Shown: positions 1-14,135, counted from the stretch's first letter. The stretch is 64,000 bases of DNA from Penelope pileata (GCA_013396635.1 WBMW01000585.1:539565-603564), one strand, 5' to 3'. A program made the numbers and translations. The notes: generated from the letters alone by a model not told the origin.

Positions 1-3000
1 TGAAATACATAAACACTTTTGAAAGAAATATAAACCTAAGAAAACTTTATTTTGCTTTGTTTCATTTGAAGCCTTTTTTTTTCATTCTTCAATTACATTA
101 GCATGCTGTGGTTGTTGTCCATGTTTTCTGATCAACTAATGAGATAAGGACAAGGTCAGAACAAATCTTATCTAATCCAGGACCCTTCCTCCAACAGAAT
201 CAGGAAATTAAGGAAAAACTATAGGAAGTAAGGGAAATATAGGAATTTTTCTGGCAATTTATAGCTTACGGATTCCTAAGCTGGAGGTAGCATCTGGAAT
301 ATTGTATTTAATAGATACATCTCCTTCATCAAATTTCTTGATCCCAATTTGAACCCATTTGAACTTTTGGCCTCCACAATATCCTGTGTAAAAAGTTCCC
401 CCATATAATTAGTGAAGGGTGTGAAAAGTGCTCCTTAGTGCTTGTGCTAGCCCTGCTTTTTGGGCAATTTCAACTGACTGCCTCTGTATGTGCTGTATGA
501 TGAAACATAGTTTAATTCCCCATTCTTTTTTCATAATTCATAGTCCTGGGATCTCTGGCACCTGTTGCAGTCACCAAAAAACATGGAAATGTTTTGTTTC
601 CCTGTTTGTACCCACACATTGCAGGTTGAAAACATGGAAATATTTTCATATCCAAAAGGTTATTAAAAAACCTTACTGGAAAATTTTCCCTGTGATGTTT
701 TGAATACAGCCAAAGCAAAGCAGGAATGAACTGCCCACCTCGTGAAATTCTGTGATTTTGCCTTATCTTCCAGTTTGAAACAACAGGTATAAATTTTGCA
801 AAAATTAAACAATTTGGAGAGCTCAGCATATTGCTTTCCAAGCAAACGTGTCCAACTACCTAAAAGTTGAAAAACAAAACCTGTCTTTCAAACAGCCATC
901 TCACAGAGGAAACAAAGAAAAAGCTCAAAAACCTTTATGTCTTTATGCCAAATACTATGCTGTGAAATTTGCTGTTTTGACAACATCAAGCACTTTGAGA
1001 TTTTTGCTGCTGAACTGAAATTTCATTCCCTCCAAAAAAATAACAGTCAAACAAGTCTCTCAGAGTATTTCTATTCTGAAGGAAACCATGCTGGTAAAAG
1101 CTTTCTCATGAGGTGTTCCACATTGCAGAGGGTAATCTCAGGAAGGAGAAAAGCGACTGGTCCTTCATCCACAAGTCTGCCCTCAAGAGAAGGGCTGGTT
1201 TCAGCTTTGTGGCCAGCTCTCTGCGCCACCATAGCTCACTGCAGGGCTGGTGCCACGGGCTCCTGTGCCAGGGCTTCTCCCTCGCTCAGTGCCAGGGGCT
1301 GGGTGGGATTGGTCATCTCACAGGTGTCATTGTGTTCCATCAGACACCCTAAGCTGCTGTCTGGGGACAGTGTCATCTGCACATCAGGTGGCTTGGTGCT
1401 CCCCAAACACTGACACCCCTTGGCAACGTTTGGCAGCACTGATTCTATATTTTCCTCTCTACCTCTGACTTCAGTGCAGAAAGGGTCAGGTGCTGGAACA
1501 GGATCCAGGAGCCATGTGCTCTGCAAGTTCTGCAATGAAATGGCATTTACAGGTCCACAGAGGGAGGTTTCTTCCATGCCCTATTAGCTGGACCAGTTTC
1601 ATGAGCAGGCACAATGCCATCTTGACAGGTGGACTTAAGTGTAGGTAGCCAAAAGGTCGCATATGTGCGTAAAAGACATTTGTTGAAAGCAGATGCTCTG
1701 AGCCAGGAATAAGAAAGCCTGGAGCTCCCACACATCATTAATATGGCATCATTGCCTCCACTGGGCCTAGATGGATTAACAGCAAAAAAAAACATGGGAG
1801 CTATGGGCAATGTTAGGTGAGATATGACATTCTTGAATTTGGCCAATGTTTTAATTTATATTATTTCTCTCTTTTGTCTTTTCCTCTATGGAATGGGCAA
1901 AAAAGGGCTTTCCAGACTTGGCAACGTAACTTGGGAGCAGCATGTGTCACGAGGGTAGGGGGAAAAAAAAACACCAAAAAAGCAGGAACAAAAAAAAAAC
2001 ATCCTAAAAGTGCTTCACAGTTTTGTACATGGTTATGAATGCAGATTAATATGATATTAATGTAATGCAATTAAGAAAAAGCTGATGTTATTGTTTGAGA
2101 CAGACATTATTTCCCCATAGAAGAGTAAATCAATCGCAATTATTGCACTTTCTCTAAGAATTTGCACATTTTACTCTAGGTCAGGTCTATAACTGAAATG
2201 AGGTACTGCTGTATTTTAGTTAGACTGAACAAAGGGCAGAGGCAGTGACAGGTACAACATGTAACTAATCATGCTGCATGTGTAACTCTTCAAGAGTTAA
2301 TGAGGGACAAACTAAACCTAAATGCTCTCCTGAGTCTTTACATTCTTTAAAAATAAAACAAAAACAAGTTAGAAAAAAGAGAAAAAAAAAACTGGCCTCA
2401 GTCTTCTTTCCCACTGAAGTGGCAGTAACACAAATCCTCTTCTGGAGCTATTTATTGCCACCACTTACATGTGGTTGACTCGTTCACACAATGACCTCGC
2501 ACCTGTAATTCGATACACAGGCGAAACAAAGGCATGAAGGGAAAGGGCTCAGCTTCCTCTCCTTAATTACTTGATGCAAAACAAAAGCCACCCAATGGGT
2601 TGTTAGCAAGGGAAAACAATACTGAGCATCCTTGCTGCTGCTTTGGACAAATGATGTGTAATAAGATTACATCCCCATGGGCTGACCCAAAACCTAGGTG
2701 CCATCAGCACTCTCCAGCTGTCCTTGCAGGGGAAAGCCAGGAACCCACTCTGGAGACTGAAAGATGCTCCCATTGCGTTTGGGTACCAAAGGTCTTTGCT
2801 GTAGGGGTGGCTGTTTGCTGCTGTGAGAGGAAGTTTGGGCTGAGCTTTGATGCGAGGGAAGAGCTGGAGACAGCTTCAGGCAGACAAGGGTGGAGTGGAA
2901 ACTTAGGGGAGAGACAGATCGGGTAGTGCAAAATGGCTGCAAGCTCCGTGACTCCAAGCCAGACAGGGCCAGGACAGTTGCAGCTTTCTAGAAACAAGGC

Positions 3001-4469
3001 TACCCAAGAGCTGCTATGTCTCAGCTGTGCTATCTTAATGATGTCACAAAAAGGGGTTTTAGGGATCATGGAACGTTTGCTTATCGTGCATTCACAAGCC
3101 TGGAACCCAGATGGTGGCCCAGGGACCCCACAGTGTCCCACCAGGCACACCTGGCACCCTGCAGGCACCCAGATCTCAGCTGAGAGGCAGCAGGAAACGT
3201 GGGGACAGCTGTGGCTGCTGCCACCTCCCAGCTCAGACCAGCACCAGGATGGTCTTTCGATCTAGAGCAAACGGGGAGAACTGCAGTTGGCCTCATTGGC
3301 TTGATGCTGGACAAGGGTGGAGGAGAGCTGCTTGCTGGGCACTGCTGAGAAGCAATTTCATGGCTGCCTCCCAGCTGTGCACTATGGCATGGTTGGGGCA
3401 GCTCATGGGGAAACCTCTTCTTCCTGCACAGTTGCTAAACACAGCCTGGGGTGATGCTGAATGCCTCACACTTAGAGCTGTGTCCTGGAAATAGGCCTAA
3501 CACTGTCTCTATGCCCTACCAAAAGGCATATGTAAGTATGTATATGGAAGTCTGATATAAATACCTGGTATCAGGACGTTAATTTCCAAAGAACTGTAAA
3601 AGGCATTTTTTCTTTGTATCTCATTGTTTGAAGACTTGCTGGTGTACCACTGTACTGTTACATTATCTTCAGCAGTAGTGTATGTTTTCTTCTTTTTATA
3701 TAAGCACCAAGCAGTTCAAAGATCATGTATTAAAGCTCTTTCATTCAGAGAAGGGAAAGTCCTAAATCATCCCTGTAGTGTTTTTCTACATTAAAGAGCA
3801 ATAGCTAAGAACAACAGGAGCTAATCTGTTTCATGTTTTCATGTCCCTCTAGCGACATGTTATAGGAATGACTTTAATTGACATTTTGTCCTACAGGAAA
3901 AGCAGGCTTTCAAAAGGCACAAAAACATGTAGACATCTAACTCTTCAAAATAATTCCTCCAAGACTTAATTTTTTTCAATGGAATTCCCAGAAATCACCA
4001 CAAATATATTAGCAGAAGCAAACCTCTTATTTGATTGAACAGGGGAAGAAATCTCCTGAGATTACGTACTTCTAACTCAAATGGTTAAAAACAAGCAGCT
4101 AAAGGGAAGTCCTTCTAGCATCCCTCATCGTTGCCCACTGCCTACAGATCGCATCTGATTTTTGTGCAAACAGTCTGTGTCTGTTGGCCCCTGTCTGAAG
4201 AGGCAAATGCCTTTGTCCTGGTGACAGCTGAGGTTTGTGCTGTCCCTAAGAGTCTTGGAGGGAGCAACATGCGCTGTACTAACTCTCCTGGCCAGAGCAG
4301 GACACCTGGTGACCCAGTCCTGCATACTGCTTAACACAGATGCTAGCAGGAACAGCAGTCAGAGGGACACCCAGGTTCTTGCTCAGCCGTCATGAGATTT
4401 TCAACACTCAAACACATGTATGTAATCTTTCTACTTCAGAGGCTTATTTGTGGCTGTCATACGCCACAC

Positions 4470-4513
4470 ATCCATATGCATGGCCATATCCACAGCCGTA
4501 TCCATATCCATGG
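4470..4513 (+). repeat. Short imperfect CCATAT-type tandem
   Basis: The segment contains the hexamer-like unit TCCATA(T/C) four times in diverged form, separated by variants such as GCATGG and CACAGC. It is too short and imperfect to be a typed microsatellite and is best read as a decayed simple repeat. Confidence 0.4.
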
Positions 4514-5326
4514 TTCTGCCTTACCACACTGAGGACATGGCATTACCACTAAGACAGTTACAGGCTCCAAGGTTACCCACCCCTGTAGACAGATCTCATC
4601 AGAGTGTCATGGATGCTACATGCAGATGTGCATGAGCACACAGAAACAAATGCTTACTTTAAATTATTTTAGCCTTATCCAAATTTTTATCTGATCTTCT
4701 TCCAAATGATCTTTTGGCATCCTAGCTCAATATGCAGGAGCTCCAACGAAGTGGGGAAAAACTCCCCCATTCTGCTGGCTCTGCCTCTGCCAGGACATGG
4801 AGAGAGGAAAATAAAATGGTGATCCACACAGAGCTATTTCAGACTGTCCCAAATGAGAATACAGATTTGAATGCCTTGCAAGACAAGCTTTCAGTCTATT
4901 GACTATCATATTTGCCTTTATGAATATTTCATGCATTCACCCTTCTCTCCACTCCTTTCTGCATTTATTTGTTAAACAGAACTTGCTAAATCTGAGAAAA
5001 AGCATTTGAGGAGCATTTATTTTAAAGACTTATGGGATGATGTGGTCAAAAACGTGTTTTAAAGATTTAGCAGAATCAAACATCAGACATTGAAGCAAGG
5101 AGAGAGCCAATTAAATATGTTACATAGTTACAGGACAATCAATAAGTCATAAACTTATCAAGTTGTCTTGGTGGTGAAATGTTTCTAATTAGAACTAGAT
5201 AAAAAACATTCAGAAGACATTCACTATGTATTGAAAGCATCCTTGATGCATACATTTCTAAACTCTTTAAGGTACAGAGGGTAAGGTCAGTTTGCAATAG
5301 CAGAAAGCCATATTCACAAGAAATCC

Positions 5327-5344
5327 ATATATATGTATATATAT
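5327..5344 (+). repeat. AT dinucleotide tract
   Basis: An (AT)n-like run of 18 bases interrupted by a single G. It is a minor simple repeat in otherwise unremarkable sequence. Confidence 0.75.
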
Positions 5345-6468
5345 CTGTATTTCAATTACATCTCACCAAAATGGAGAAAGAACTCAGCAGTGCAGGAACT
5401 GTAAATTGAGGACAGGTAGAACTCACCATAATCAATTTTTCTTCTTATTCAAGTCGCACAAACTGATCCTAGTCTAAAATTTCTACTGCAGGCCTCTTTA
5501 CTAAACATGCACTTGAACACAACATTTTCTTTTTAAAGATGTGATCTTACAGTGACCACAATCTGTACCATCATTAAGATTTGAATAACATTTTTTTGCA
5601 GTTCTGCGTGTCTTCAGCTGGTGGATGACAGAACCTCTTGATGATGAATGTCGTTTTTGCTCTTACAGCAACCTGTGGGGCCCATTCTTCTTCTATTTGC
5701 ATCATTTATATATTCTTCTCTAACCACTGGTGAAATCAATCCTGAGTGAAACTTCTACGTGGAACTGAGAAAGCAACTGTGGGCACAATGCAGATGATGA
5801 AAGGGACTCCCAGTCTGAGTTCTTGCAGAAGACATTCCAGAAATGGAATGGAAGGGATCTATAACGGTGTGTTCTGCTCATTTCATTGTGAGAGGAGCTT
5901 TTGAACAACAAACTTCATTTTTCCTTCCACTGTACTAAAATGAAATCCAGCTTCTCCAAAAAAATCCATGGAATTATACCAGCACAGCATTGATGGTATG
6001 GAGAAGAGAATCAGATTTTCTGTACTTAAAGGAATCAGTTGAGGAAGATTACAAAAGGAAGGGCAAACTCAGAGTCTTCAGCTATCATTAAAACTATTCA
6101 TTTCCTTAGCAAGGCAGAAAATTGGATAGCTCTCCTTCTGTTCATAATTTAATGGCTTGTGTTCAGTCACAGCCCTACCTGCCTGCTTAAAAGCAAATCA
6201 TATGTAGCAGTGATACAGATTCATTACCATCCTCTCTCAAGATAATTTGACAGTTCCATGGCATGGTGCCACAGTTGGTCGTTATCTCTATCCCCAAGTA
6301 TCACAGTCTCCTGCAAGATGTTGCAGTGACAAAGAAATTGCTGGTAGCTCCATTTGGCTTTCCTCCCCTGGTCAGCATCCGTTTCTAAGGGAAGTGCTCA
6401 AGGGATATTACAGAGTTATGCAGGCATAAAACAGCCATACTGCTTTTGTTTATGTGTTGGTTTAGGCC

Positions 6469-6486
6469 TTTTTTTTTTTTTTTTTT
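6469..6486 (+). repeat. Poly-T run, 18 bases
   Basis: An uninterrupted T18 followed by a pyrimidine-rich stretch (CCCTTTCCCC) and then AG. It superficially resembles a 3' splice-site polypyrimidine tract, but no coding exon follows. It could also be the remnant of a poly-A tail from a minus-strand retroposed copy, though I recognise no body next to it. Confidence 0.8.
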
Positions 6487-9304
6487 CCCTTTCCCCAGAT
6501 TTAAATAATTTTAGAAGAAGCAGTTAACTGGAAATAATGAAGTGTAAAAAAGAATCTCTCACCCTTAAATGCTGGAAAATGTTCCTCCTCCCTCCCACCG
6601 ACTGCTTCTTATCCAGCTCCAACATTCTCAGAGGGCTCAGGAAAGCCAATAGAAAGGAGCTAGGGGTAACGTTATTCAGTCATCTCTCTCCTCACTACAA
6701 GTTTGCTGTAATCCCAGTAAGCTCCACCACCACTGCCTTTTGTGCCCCAAGAGGTTAATAGCTTATCAGTACAACAGTAAGTTTATTACAAAATTGGTGC
6801 TGAAAAAAAATGAAACAACCTCCAACTCCATCATTTTCTGCCTTATTGTCAAATGCCCCACCATTTAGACTTGATTTGCATGATTTACTGTGCATATGTT
6901 TTTCCTCTGTCTCCAAGCCCAGAATTATCTTCTATTGAGGCCGTATCAGCTGCTGGTGCTTGCAGATTGCCTTTGTCCTTTCCAACCTGCAAAATATCAT
7001 CTGCAGAATCCAAATCACTGTCTGCCTATTCTCTTATCTTCTACTTCTTTTACCCATCAATAGCCAAGCTGTGCTGTTCGGTAACTACAACATATTGTAG
7101 GAAGGAACTGATAAGTACATCAAACAGCATTCACAGACTACACACAAACATGAGCTGCTGACATTTTTTATTGCCTGTGACAAGTCACCCATCCCCACTC
7201 AGTCTTCCCAGATGCATAATGCAGATTTCAAGTCTGTGTCACTGTAGGTACTCTTTATTATAAAGGACTTATCCATGTTGAATCAGCGAAAGCATTTAAA
7301 ACCATATGCCAACAAATTGTACTTTTCTTTATGGTATTAAGAAAAAAATGACTATAAAACTGCAGGAATGGGAGAGCTAAGTTAGTATCTAAATATGGAG
7401 TTATAGGGCAATGTCCAGTGATTTAATGCAAGCAGTTTAAGATTTTCCCTTAGCTGTGGTAACTGCTGTTGTATGACTTCCAAGCCCATTGCTCTGCAAA
7501 GCCATATTCATCTTGTGTAAAATTCGCGCCACTGGTCTAAGTTGTGCTCCAGATGATGAGGAATTCATACACAGTTGGGTACTGAAGATTACTTGAAGAG
7601 GTGAAGCTCTTTAAACTGCTTGCTTTTCTGTGATCTGCTCAGAGTCATCTGAAATTATCTCTAGATTTTCTGAACACCTACAGATTTTTTAATGACCACA
7701 GGTCAGCCATTTAGAAGTTCATAAAGAATAACATAACATTTATTTTTTTTTGAGGGGAGGCAAAAATTACTGAAGAAAAAGTGATCAGTGAGTCTCTTCT
7801 TTAGACAAGGGCTGGATTTGTAATATAAACTTTCACTGTTATTCATTGCAAGCAGATAAATTAATTACTGGGCTACCTTGGACTGCTCAGAAGAAAACAA
7901 AGAAGGTAAATTTTGTAGTTCTGTCATAAGGTCCCTATGAGGTTTGAGTAAATTATCTAAACTCTCTTGTGAGTTTTCCTCTATCAAATGGCATGTGCTG
8001 TTCTTTGTGGGTTTTGTGGTTGGTTTTTTTTTATATATTTTTTTTGTAAATGGTACAGAAACCAAACTTAAACTAAGATTAAACAAAAAGTATGTACACT
8101 AATGAGTCCTGTACCTAAATCTGATCCAGCCAAATTTAAGTTTTAATGCAATATATCACCTAGATTACCAATTCTATTGCAATGTATATTGCACGTGTGC
8201 ACTCAGTATTCCCACAGTGGCAGGACTGGAAAAACATGATACAGGCTTTAAAATTAAGTCAAGATTGTTGCAGATTAAGTTTCACATATGTTTTGACTAT
8301 AGTTGTATTTTTCACTATGATTTTAGTTTGTCATATTCCACACTAATTTAAAATGTTAACGAATCTCTTGCAACTGTTAATCTGTAATCATTTCCTCACT
8401 ACCAAACCCTAAAAAAGGGGCTCTGCAAAACGTGGAATTAATTATGAAAAGGAGGTATACTAGTCTGTATGTTAGGTTTGAGCTGTGATTGACACGTGGT
8501 TCTGTTGTTCATAAAGGGAAAACATCTGTAAAGATGTAAGCCATCAGGAATGATAACCTCTGAACTCTCACCCCATGCTGAGCTCCAGTAAATGAGTGCA
8601 CCTATCTCTCCTGCCAAGTGTAACGCGATACAGATGTGAAGTTTGCACCACAGGCTCTTTTTCTGGCTTTGAATCTTGAAGTTAGATTGGGAGGATTCTT
8701 AAAACAGCAAATATGGGATCACAACAAATTAAAATTAATAAAGTGAGAGGAGCAACTATGTATTTTATGTCAGTTTTAAAAGATTAAAGATTTTTAGATA
8801 GTGAAACAAAATACACATGAAACTTTACCAGGACCATCAGGAAAGATTCCAGCTGGGTCTTGCAGAGTATTACAAAGCCACCAGCTACTATGTGAATTTT
8901 AAAAATGAAGATCAAAAAGAAGCATAAAATAGTTTTATCTGAATAGGCAATTAATACCTGCTGTAGCTGAACTAAATGACACTGTAACACCGATATTAAC
9001 AACATGCAGTATTACAGAGTAAAGAAATAAGTCAGCCCTCAGCCTCCCAAGTTGCAGAAAGCACCATAGTTGTGCTCAGATAGCCACATAATCAAAGTCC
9101 AGCCACAGACCTCCTCCAACACTTTTCCCCAAGGGCTGAGGTTTGACAGGAAACACATTCCACAAACCTTTTAATTTAGCTTGGCCCTTTCTAATGAGAA
9201 AGGATGTTTTTATACAGACATGTGCCCTGGTTTTCCTTCCCCTTCCAGCACATGCATCAGCCAAATAAATATTATCAAAGGATTAAATATCTTGTGCTTC
9301 TCTA

Positions 9305-9460
9305 GGATATTTCATCCGAGTATATCCAAAGTGTTTCACAAACTTTAATTAATCCCCCACTGAGAGCAGTGCTGATAGACACACGTTGCGGATGAGCACA
9401 CAGAGAGGGACGCCTCTACAAGTGCCTCTCACAGCCACACAATGCATGAACAGTGGGGCC
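9305..9460 (+). repeat. Candidate MIR/CORE-SINE relic
   Basis: The order of motifs follows the known MIR/CORE-SINE consensus: a segment like TCCGAGTAT...AAAGTGTTTCACAAACTTTAATTAATCC, then GCGGATGAGCACACAGAGAGGGAC, then CAGCCACACAATGCATGAACAGTGG. In the family these correspond to the 'GCTTTACAAAC.TTAAT', 'GATGAGGAAACTGAGGCACAGAGAGG' and 'GGTCACACAG..AGT..GTGG' blocks. The middle 'TGACTTGCCCAAG' block is altered (CGCCTCTACAAGTGCC). The copy is heavily diverged, as expected for an insertion predating the bird lineage. The family assignment is from memory of the consensus, not from an alignment. Confidence 0.5.
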
Positions 9461-12400
9461 TGCAGGGAGCCCAGCCTTCCCCTGCTCTCCTGCTTTTTCT
9501 GCTCGGTTTTCTCAGAAATTTGTGATTTGCAATAGCCACTTCAACTCTCTTTCACTGTTTAGTGAAGCCCACAGAGTCCCCTCTACCATTGTGACCATGA
9601 CAAGCGCTGTGGCATGGCAGAGCTGTGCAATAAGTTCTTGCTGGCTCAGATCTCCCCATCCACATTCCTTAGGGCTTTGACCTTGGGTCCCAGGAGGGAT
9701 GGAGCAGGGCAGGGGGCTTAAATGTGCCACAGTTCAGCATGGGGAATCACAGGGAGTGTGAAGTTTGCATTCTGATATCTCATTTAAGACACCTGAATTA
9801 CATTATTTCTCCAAATGTCAAAAGCCATCACCAGAAAGCATGTGATCTCTCTGTACCTGAGACTACAAGGGCCTGAGCAGGTTTTTTCTTCTCTTTGCTT
9901 CTTTGCAAAAATGTGTCAAGCACATAATTTGTTACAATGAAACTGTGAACATACAAAACAAAACTGACATCTCCTCACTTCAAATGCCTTTGTGCCTCAA
10001 AGACAGGAGATAAAAAGGCAATTGATATTGGCAAACAAACCCATATTTTACCTCTTTCTCCTGTCTTCCAGACTGTAATGCGCTGTGGTCTGAAGCTCGG
10101 AGGACTTCTGCTTGATTTATATGCATTTTTTATGCAAGTCTTGCAGTTTGAGATTTGTAGCAGAACCAGCAGCAGGACCTGTGTTAGGGGAGGCAGGTAG
10201 TTAATGCACACAGCCATGTGCCTTTCCTCCCTGGGAGCTGTTGGGGGAACAGCAGCTGGGGTAGGGTGTTTGGAGCATCTCGGTATGGCACTGCTCACTG
10301 GGAATTTTTTGTGATTCATTGACAAGCTGTGCACCACGGAAAACAAGACTGCTCCCAGCATGTTTCTTTGATCAACCTATTAGTAGACTTGCCTCCTTTT
10401 CTTACTTTTTATTTTGTTTTGTTTAAATGGTCATGAAGACAGTTCTGCTGAGCCAGAGGCACTGGCTTCTGTATGAAATATAAGCAGGATAGAAAGCTGT
10501 ACATACATCATCAGCCTCCGGGCCCAGAGTCTGCTCCAGCTTGCCTGTGTCTCTCTAGATGTCATGAGTAGACAGATGCCATGCAGGAGCATCCGTGTGT
10601 CATTCAGATTTACCAAGGGAGGACTGCACAATTTAATCCCATGTCTACACTATGGCTTTTGGAGAATCACAGAACATGGGCTGGTAGAACAAGGAGCCAT
10701 GTGATGACAGAATGATGCACGCACCATTTTGCCACCTGAATTCTGAATAACGAAGGCAATGAATAGGGTTATGTGGTCATCAGTTTTCATAAGTTCAGGA
10801 TAAAAGATTTTCATCCAAAATCTGAACAGTAAACTCACAAAAGTTTTAAAAACTGGTAGATTAAGCTGCCAGGACTCCTAGCTTTCCATTCTGAAATGCT
10901 GAACAGGCGCTCGGGAGACCATGTGCTGAGAAATGGTTGTGTAAATACATGTAATACAGGACTGATTTGTCCTGCCATGGCTGAATAGGCATTGGCACAG
11001 GCCTGCTAGCGATCTCCAGGGGCAGGATTCTGGGAAGTGCAGCTGTGGTATCATCTTTGACTTGGGCATGTGAACCATGAATCATGGCATGGAGTAGGCT
11101 GCAGCTGTACCCTGAAAACAAGGTCTGGATGTTGGTGATGAATAGTATATGAGTTTCAGTGTCATCATGACTCTAATCATCCTCAATATCCAGTGACGTT
11201 GGAATGGTTCTCCTGGTATGTGGGATACTGGTGCTGCACCTAGCTCAAAAGAGCCAGGCTCAGTTTTCCTGTGATCAGAATTTCATGTTCTCACTTTCAG
11301 TGGGTTTGATAAAAACGGGAGGGTGGAAGGTCTCATGTTCTGTCTCAGTGATGGCTGAGCCATGACATGGCTGAACCAAATCTGTGCATCTTTTTTTGGT
11401 TATGAACAATAGCATCATAGTACTGAATACTTGGGGCAGGAAGGAGACCCCCTGATATTTCTTTGCTGACAAACAGACACAAAGAAAATCAAACAGCTTT
11501 TTTTCAATCCATGCAATTGCAACAGAATTGTCTTTGTTGACAAGGTGACTGACATTTTTGCCTGTGTAATTCTTGGCAAACATAGCAGGAAGAAGAAGAG
11601 GTTGAGCCAGAATCTACATGCAACACCGTTATACACATTCTCAAGTTCAGCTGGCCAGCAGCTTATTCAGGAAATAAAAGCAATAGTCCAGGAAGCAGCA
11701 GAATGTACGGTAACAATAATGTCATGCAGACAAAGTGAGACATCCAAAGCTGGATATGTATTTATAAAGGGCAATTACTAATCTTTCGTGTATGGTTAGC
11801 AATTGCTTTGCTGAACGCTCTTTAATATCACAAGGAGTACAATTATTTGGGTATTTTTTCCTAAATTTCAAAACTCATGTCTGATTCACTGAGGACTTCA
11901 GATTATATATTCAATTCTCAAAGACCATTCTTGAGTTTTAGATGGAAAACTAAGACCTCCTCTTTGGACTGGATTCTGAGAACTTCAGTATTTTAGCCAA
12001 GCAGTGATTATGTCGCTAGTGAAGTTTCAGCAAACATTTTCCAAGTCAAAAATTGAAGTGAAACAAACTTTCCATTAACCTTTACCAAAGAGTAAATCTG
12101 AACATTTACCATTGAAGATGTAGGATTTTTTTGACCATTATCAAATCTCACATCAAGAGACTTTCCTACTGCCAGGACTGACAAAGGATAGGAATATAAA
12201 TAACCTGGGGAAAGGGAAAAGCAAGAGCAGTCCCATGCTCTTATGCTTCCAGAGAAACTTGCCGTACCGTACGTATGACTATAGGGAGGTTTGAATCCAT
12301 CTGATTACAATGAGGTTAATAGAAAGAAAACTACATGTGTGCCCCCGGCTTCACACTGACCTGAATTTGGGAGTTTTGGAAATAGACACAACCTTTCATT

Positions 12401-13703
12401 TGAGACACAAAAATTCCTTTCATGAACTGCACCTGAGGACAGCTCTTGCTGTAACTTTGTGGATGGGTCCTTCAGTTTCTCAGCCTAACATCATAAGGTA
12501 TATTTTCATTCAGATCTTCAGCTGGAACATGAACATATTCTGGAGACTAGCACCCCAATTCAGTCACGTCCCCCTTCCACAGAAGAAATGTATTACTCGT
12601 TGTTCCTTAGATTTTTCTAATTCAAGGACTACTTAATCATTTAATTCAATCTCTAAACTATCTTGATTAATATTTCCACAATGGATTTCTGCTGTGACTA
12701 AATATAGATAAGATAAATTTTGGAGATAAGCTTACTACTTGTATTTTCCCTTCCAATTATTTGTTCACTGACATGTAGGGCTTTTGGTTTTCAGCAACTT
12801 TTTCGCTGTTTTCTGATGCCTTATGGCTTGCTAACTCAACAGCTTCCATGTTGGGAAACTAGCATCACATCAAGTTCTCAGTGCCTTCATACTCTAACCA
12901 GGAATGTCAGTGGATGCAGAAAAGGGTGAACAGGAGCAGCCAAATTTTCACATGGAGAGCTGATCAGTGATGGGACCTGGCAGAACTGTGGTCTGACCTG
13001 CTTTTTTTCATCAGTGTTTGACACAGCACAAAACAACAGACAATAGTTGTGTTGTTGTAGTTAGACCAGTCATGTAAGTACGTAAGGCAGAATTTATATA
13101 AAGATGTTACATTCTTTTAGCCAATGATAAGCAAATAGATGTCATTTTGGGTTAAAGTTGTGAGAATTCCAGTTGGGTTCTGTTCCACTTCTCAGGTCAG
13201 AAAAGATTGTCTTTTAATAATAAATCATGTATTGCTTTTGAGACATAGAACTGATCAAAATGTCTTCCTTGAATTCATGAGTGAACTTACTGATAATTTG
13301 AGAGTTTTATAGTATTTTCAAGCGGTTCTGCTTAAAATATTTTTTCAACCATATCTTACAAGGTAGCATAAAATGATGCTGCCATTAACTTGCTTATAAA
13401 AGACAGTTGCCTTATCTGATCTCACTCTGTAGTTTACTTAAGATTCCTGAACAGTTTCCTAGAGCAGTTTCTTTAGCATTCAGGCTTTCCTTGAACATTA
13501 CAGAGTGTGTGCTGGAGAGTAACTAGAAAGCGAATAAACGGACTTGTTCCTAAAGTAAAGATAAGTATAAATAGTGGGCTGGGTTTTACTGAGATCGGTG
13601 CCATCAGTGCCTCATTATACCATCATAGCAAGCATTATGCTTTCTTTTTTTTTTTCCTTGAAAACCTTGTTTATTAAACTGCAATAGACAAAACATAAAA
13701 GAT
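9461..13703. other. Non-coding sequence, no recognisable element
   Basis: I see no gene or clear repeat. Open frames here are below 130 codons and resemble nothing known. A short run near 10664-10700 begins like a decayed CR1 3' end (GAATCACAGAACATGGGCTGG) but cannot be followed further. Confidence 0.55.
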
Positions 13704-13810
13704 TGAAAGGGAAATGAGGCAAAATTCATTCTTAGCAGAACAGATCAGGTCTAGAACCTGAAATCCAACCCAGATGGTTAGATTTCCAGTGCCTTACAGC
13801 CAGGCCTCTT
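13704..13810 (+). repeat. Possible MIR-like relic (weak)
   Basis: A GAAAGGGAAATGAGGCAAA start recalls the MIR 'GAAACTGAGGCACAGAG' block. It is followed by AGGTCTAGAACCTGAAATCC and by TTCCAGTGCCTTACAGCCAGGCC, which recall the 3' MIR part 'AGAACCCAGGTCT...CCAGTGCTCTAACCACTAGACC'. The central part is degenerate. Chance similarity is a real alternative. Confidence 0.3.
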
Positions 13811-14135
13811 TAAATTGCTGGTCCATCTATGCTCAGGCAGCTGCACTGAAGAGCTGGAGTGTAAAACAGACTCAAACGGCTGTGGCAATGAAGACAGCTG
13901 TGCCTATTGTTTAAAGTCATGACGACCATGCAGTATTTCTGCTGCATACCTAAAGTCTGTTTACTCTTGGATCATTGTCAAAGCAGGCTACGGAATCAGA
14001 CATTTCCCTTATTTCATCTTGTTTCCAGTATTTTTTCCTGGTTTTTAAACAATATTTTGAATAGAAGACGGATCATCTGTGCCACCTGTTTTTTAGAGAG
14101 GTCCTGTTTTTATTTTTTTGTTTTCCATTAGAGTT

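Larger units (their letters stand above)
1..9304. other. Non-coding, mostly single-copy sequence
   Basis: I recognise no gene in this stretch. It is AT-rich with short A and T runs. Two GC-richer pockets occur, about 1100-1600 and 2600-3490, where overlapping open frames appear on both strands. That is what GC-rich DNA with few stop codons gives by chance, and none of the translations resembles a known family. No CpG-island-like stretch and no interspersed repeat I know is visible. It could be intergenic or intronic. Confidence 0.6.

Noticed and set aside
937..1413. 158-codon open frame on the plus strand
   Set aside because: No recognisable domain, a low-complexity mix of frames on both strands, and no splice or promoter context. 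Read as chance in a GC-richer pocket.
2704..3168. 154-codon open frame on the minus strand
   Set aside because: It overlaps several frames on the opposite strand and resembles no protein family I know.
6469..6500. Poly-T and pyrimidine tract ending in AG, like a 3' splice site
   Set aside because: No open reading frame with coding character follows, and T runs of this kind occur by slippage.
10664..10705. Possible decayed CR1 3' end on the minus strand
   Set aside because: Only about 20 bases resemble the CR1 terminus, and nothing beyond fits the body.
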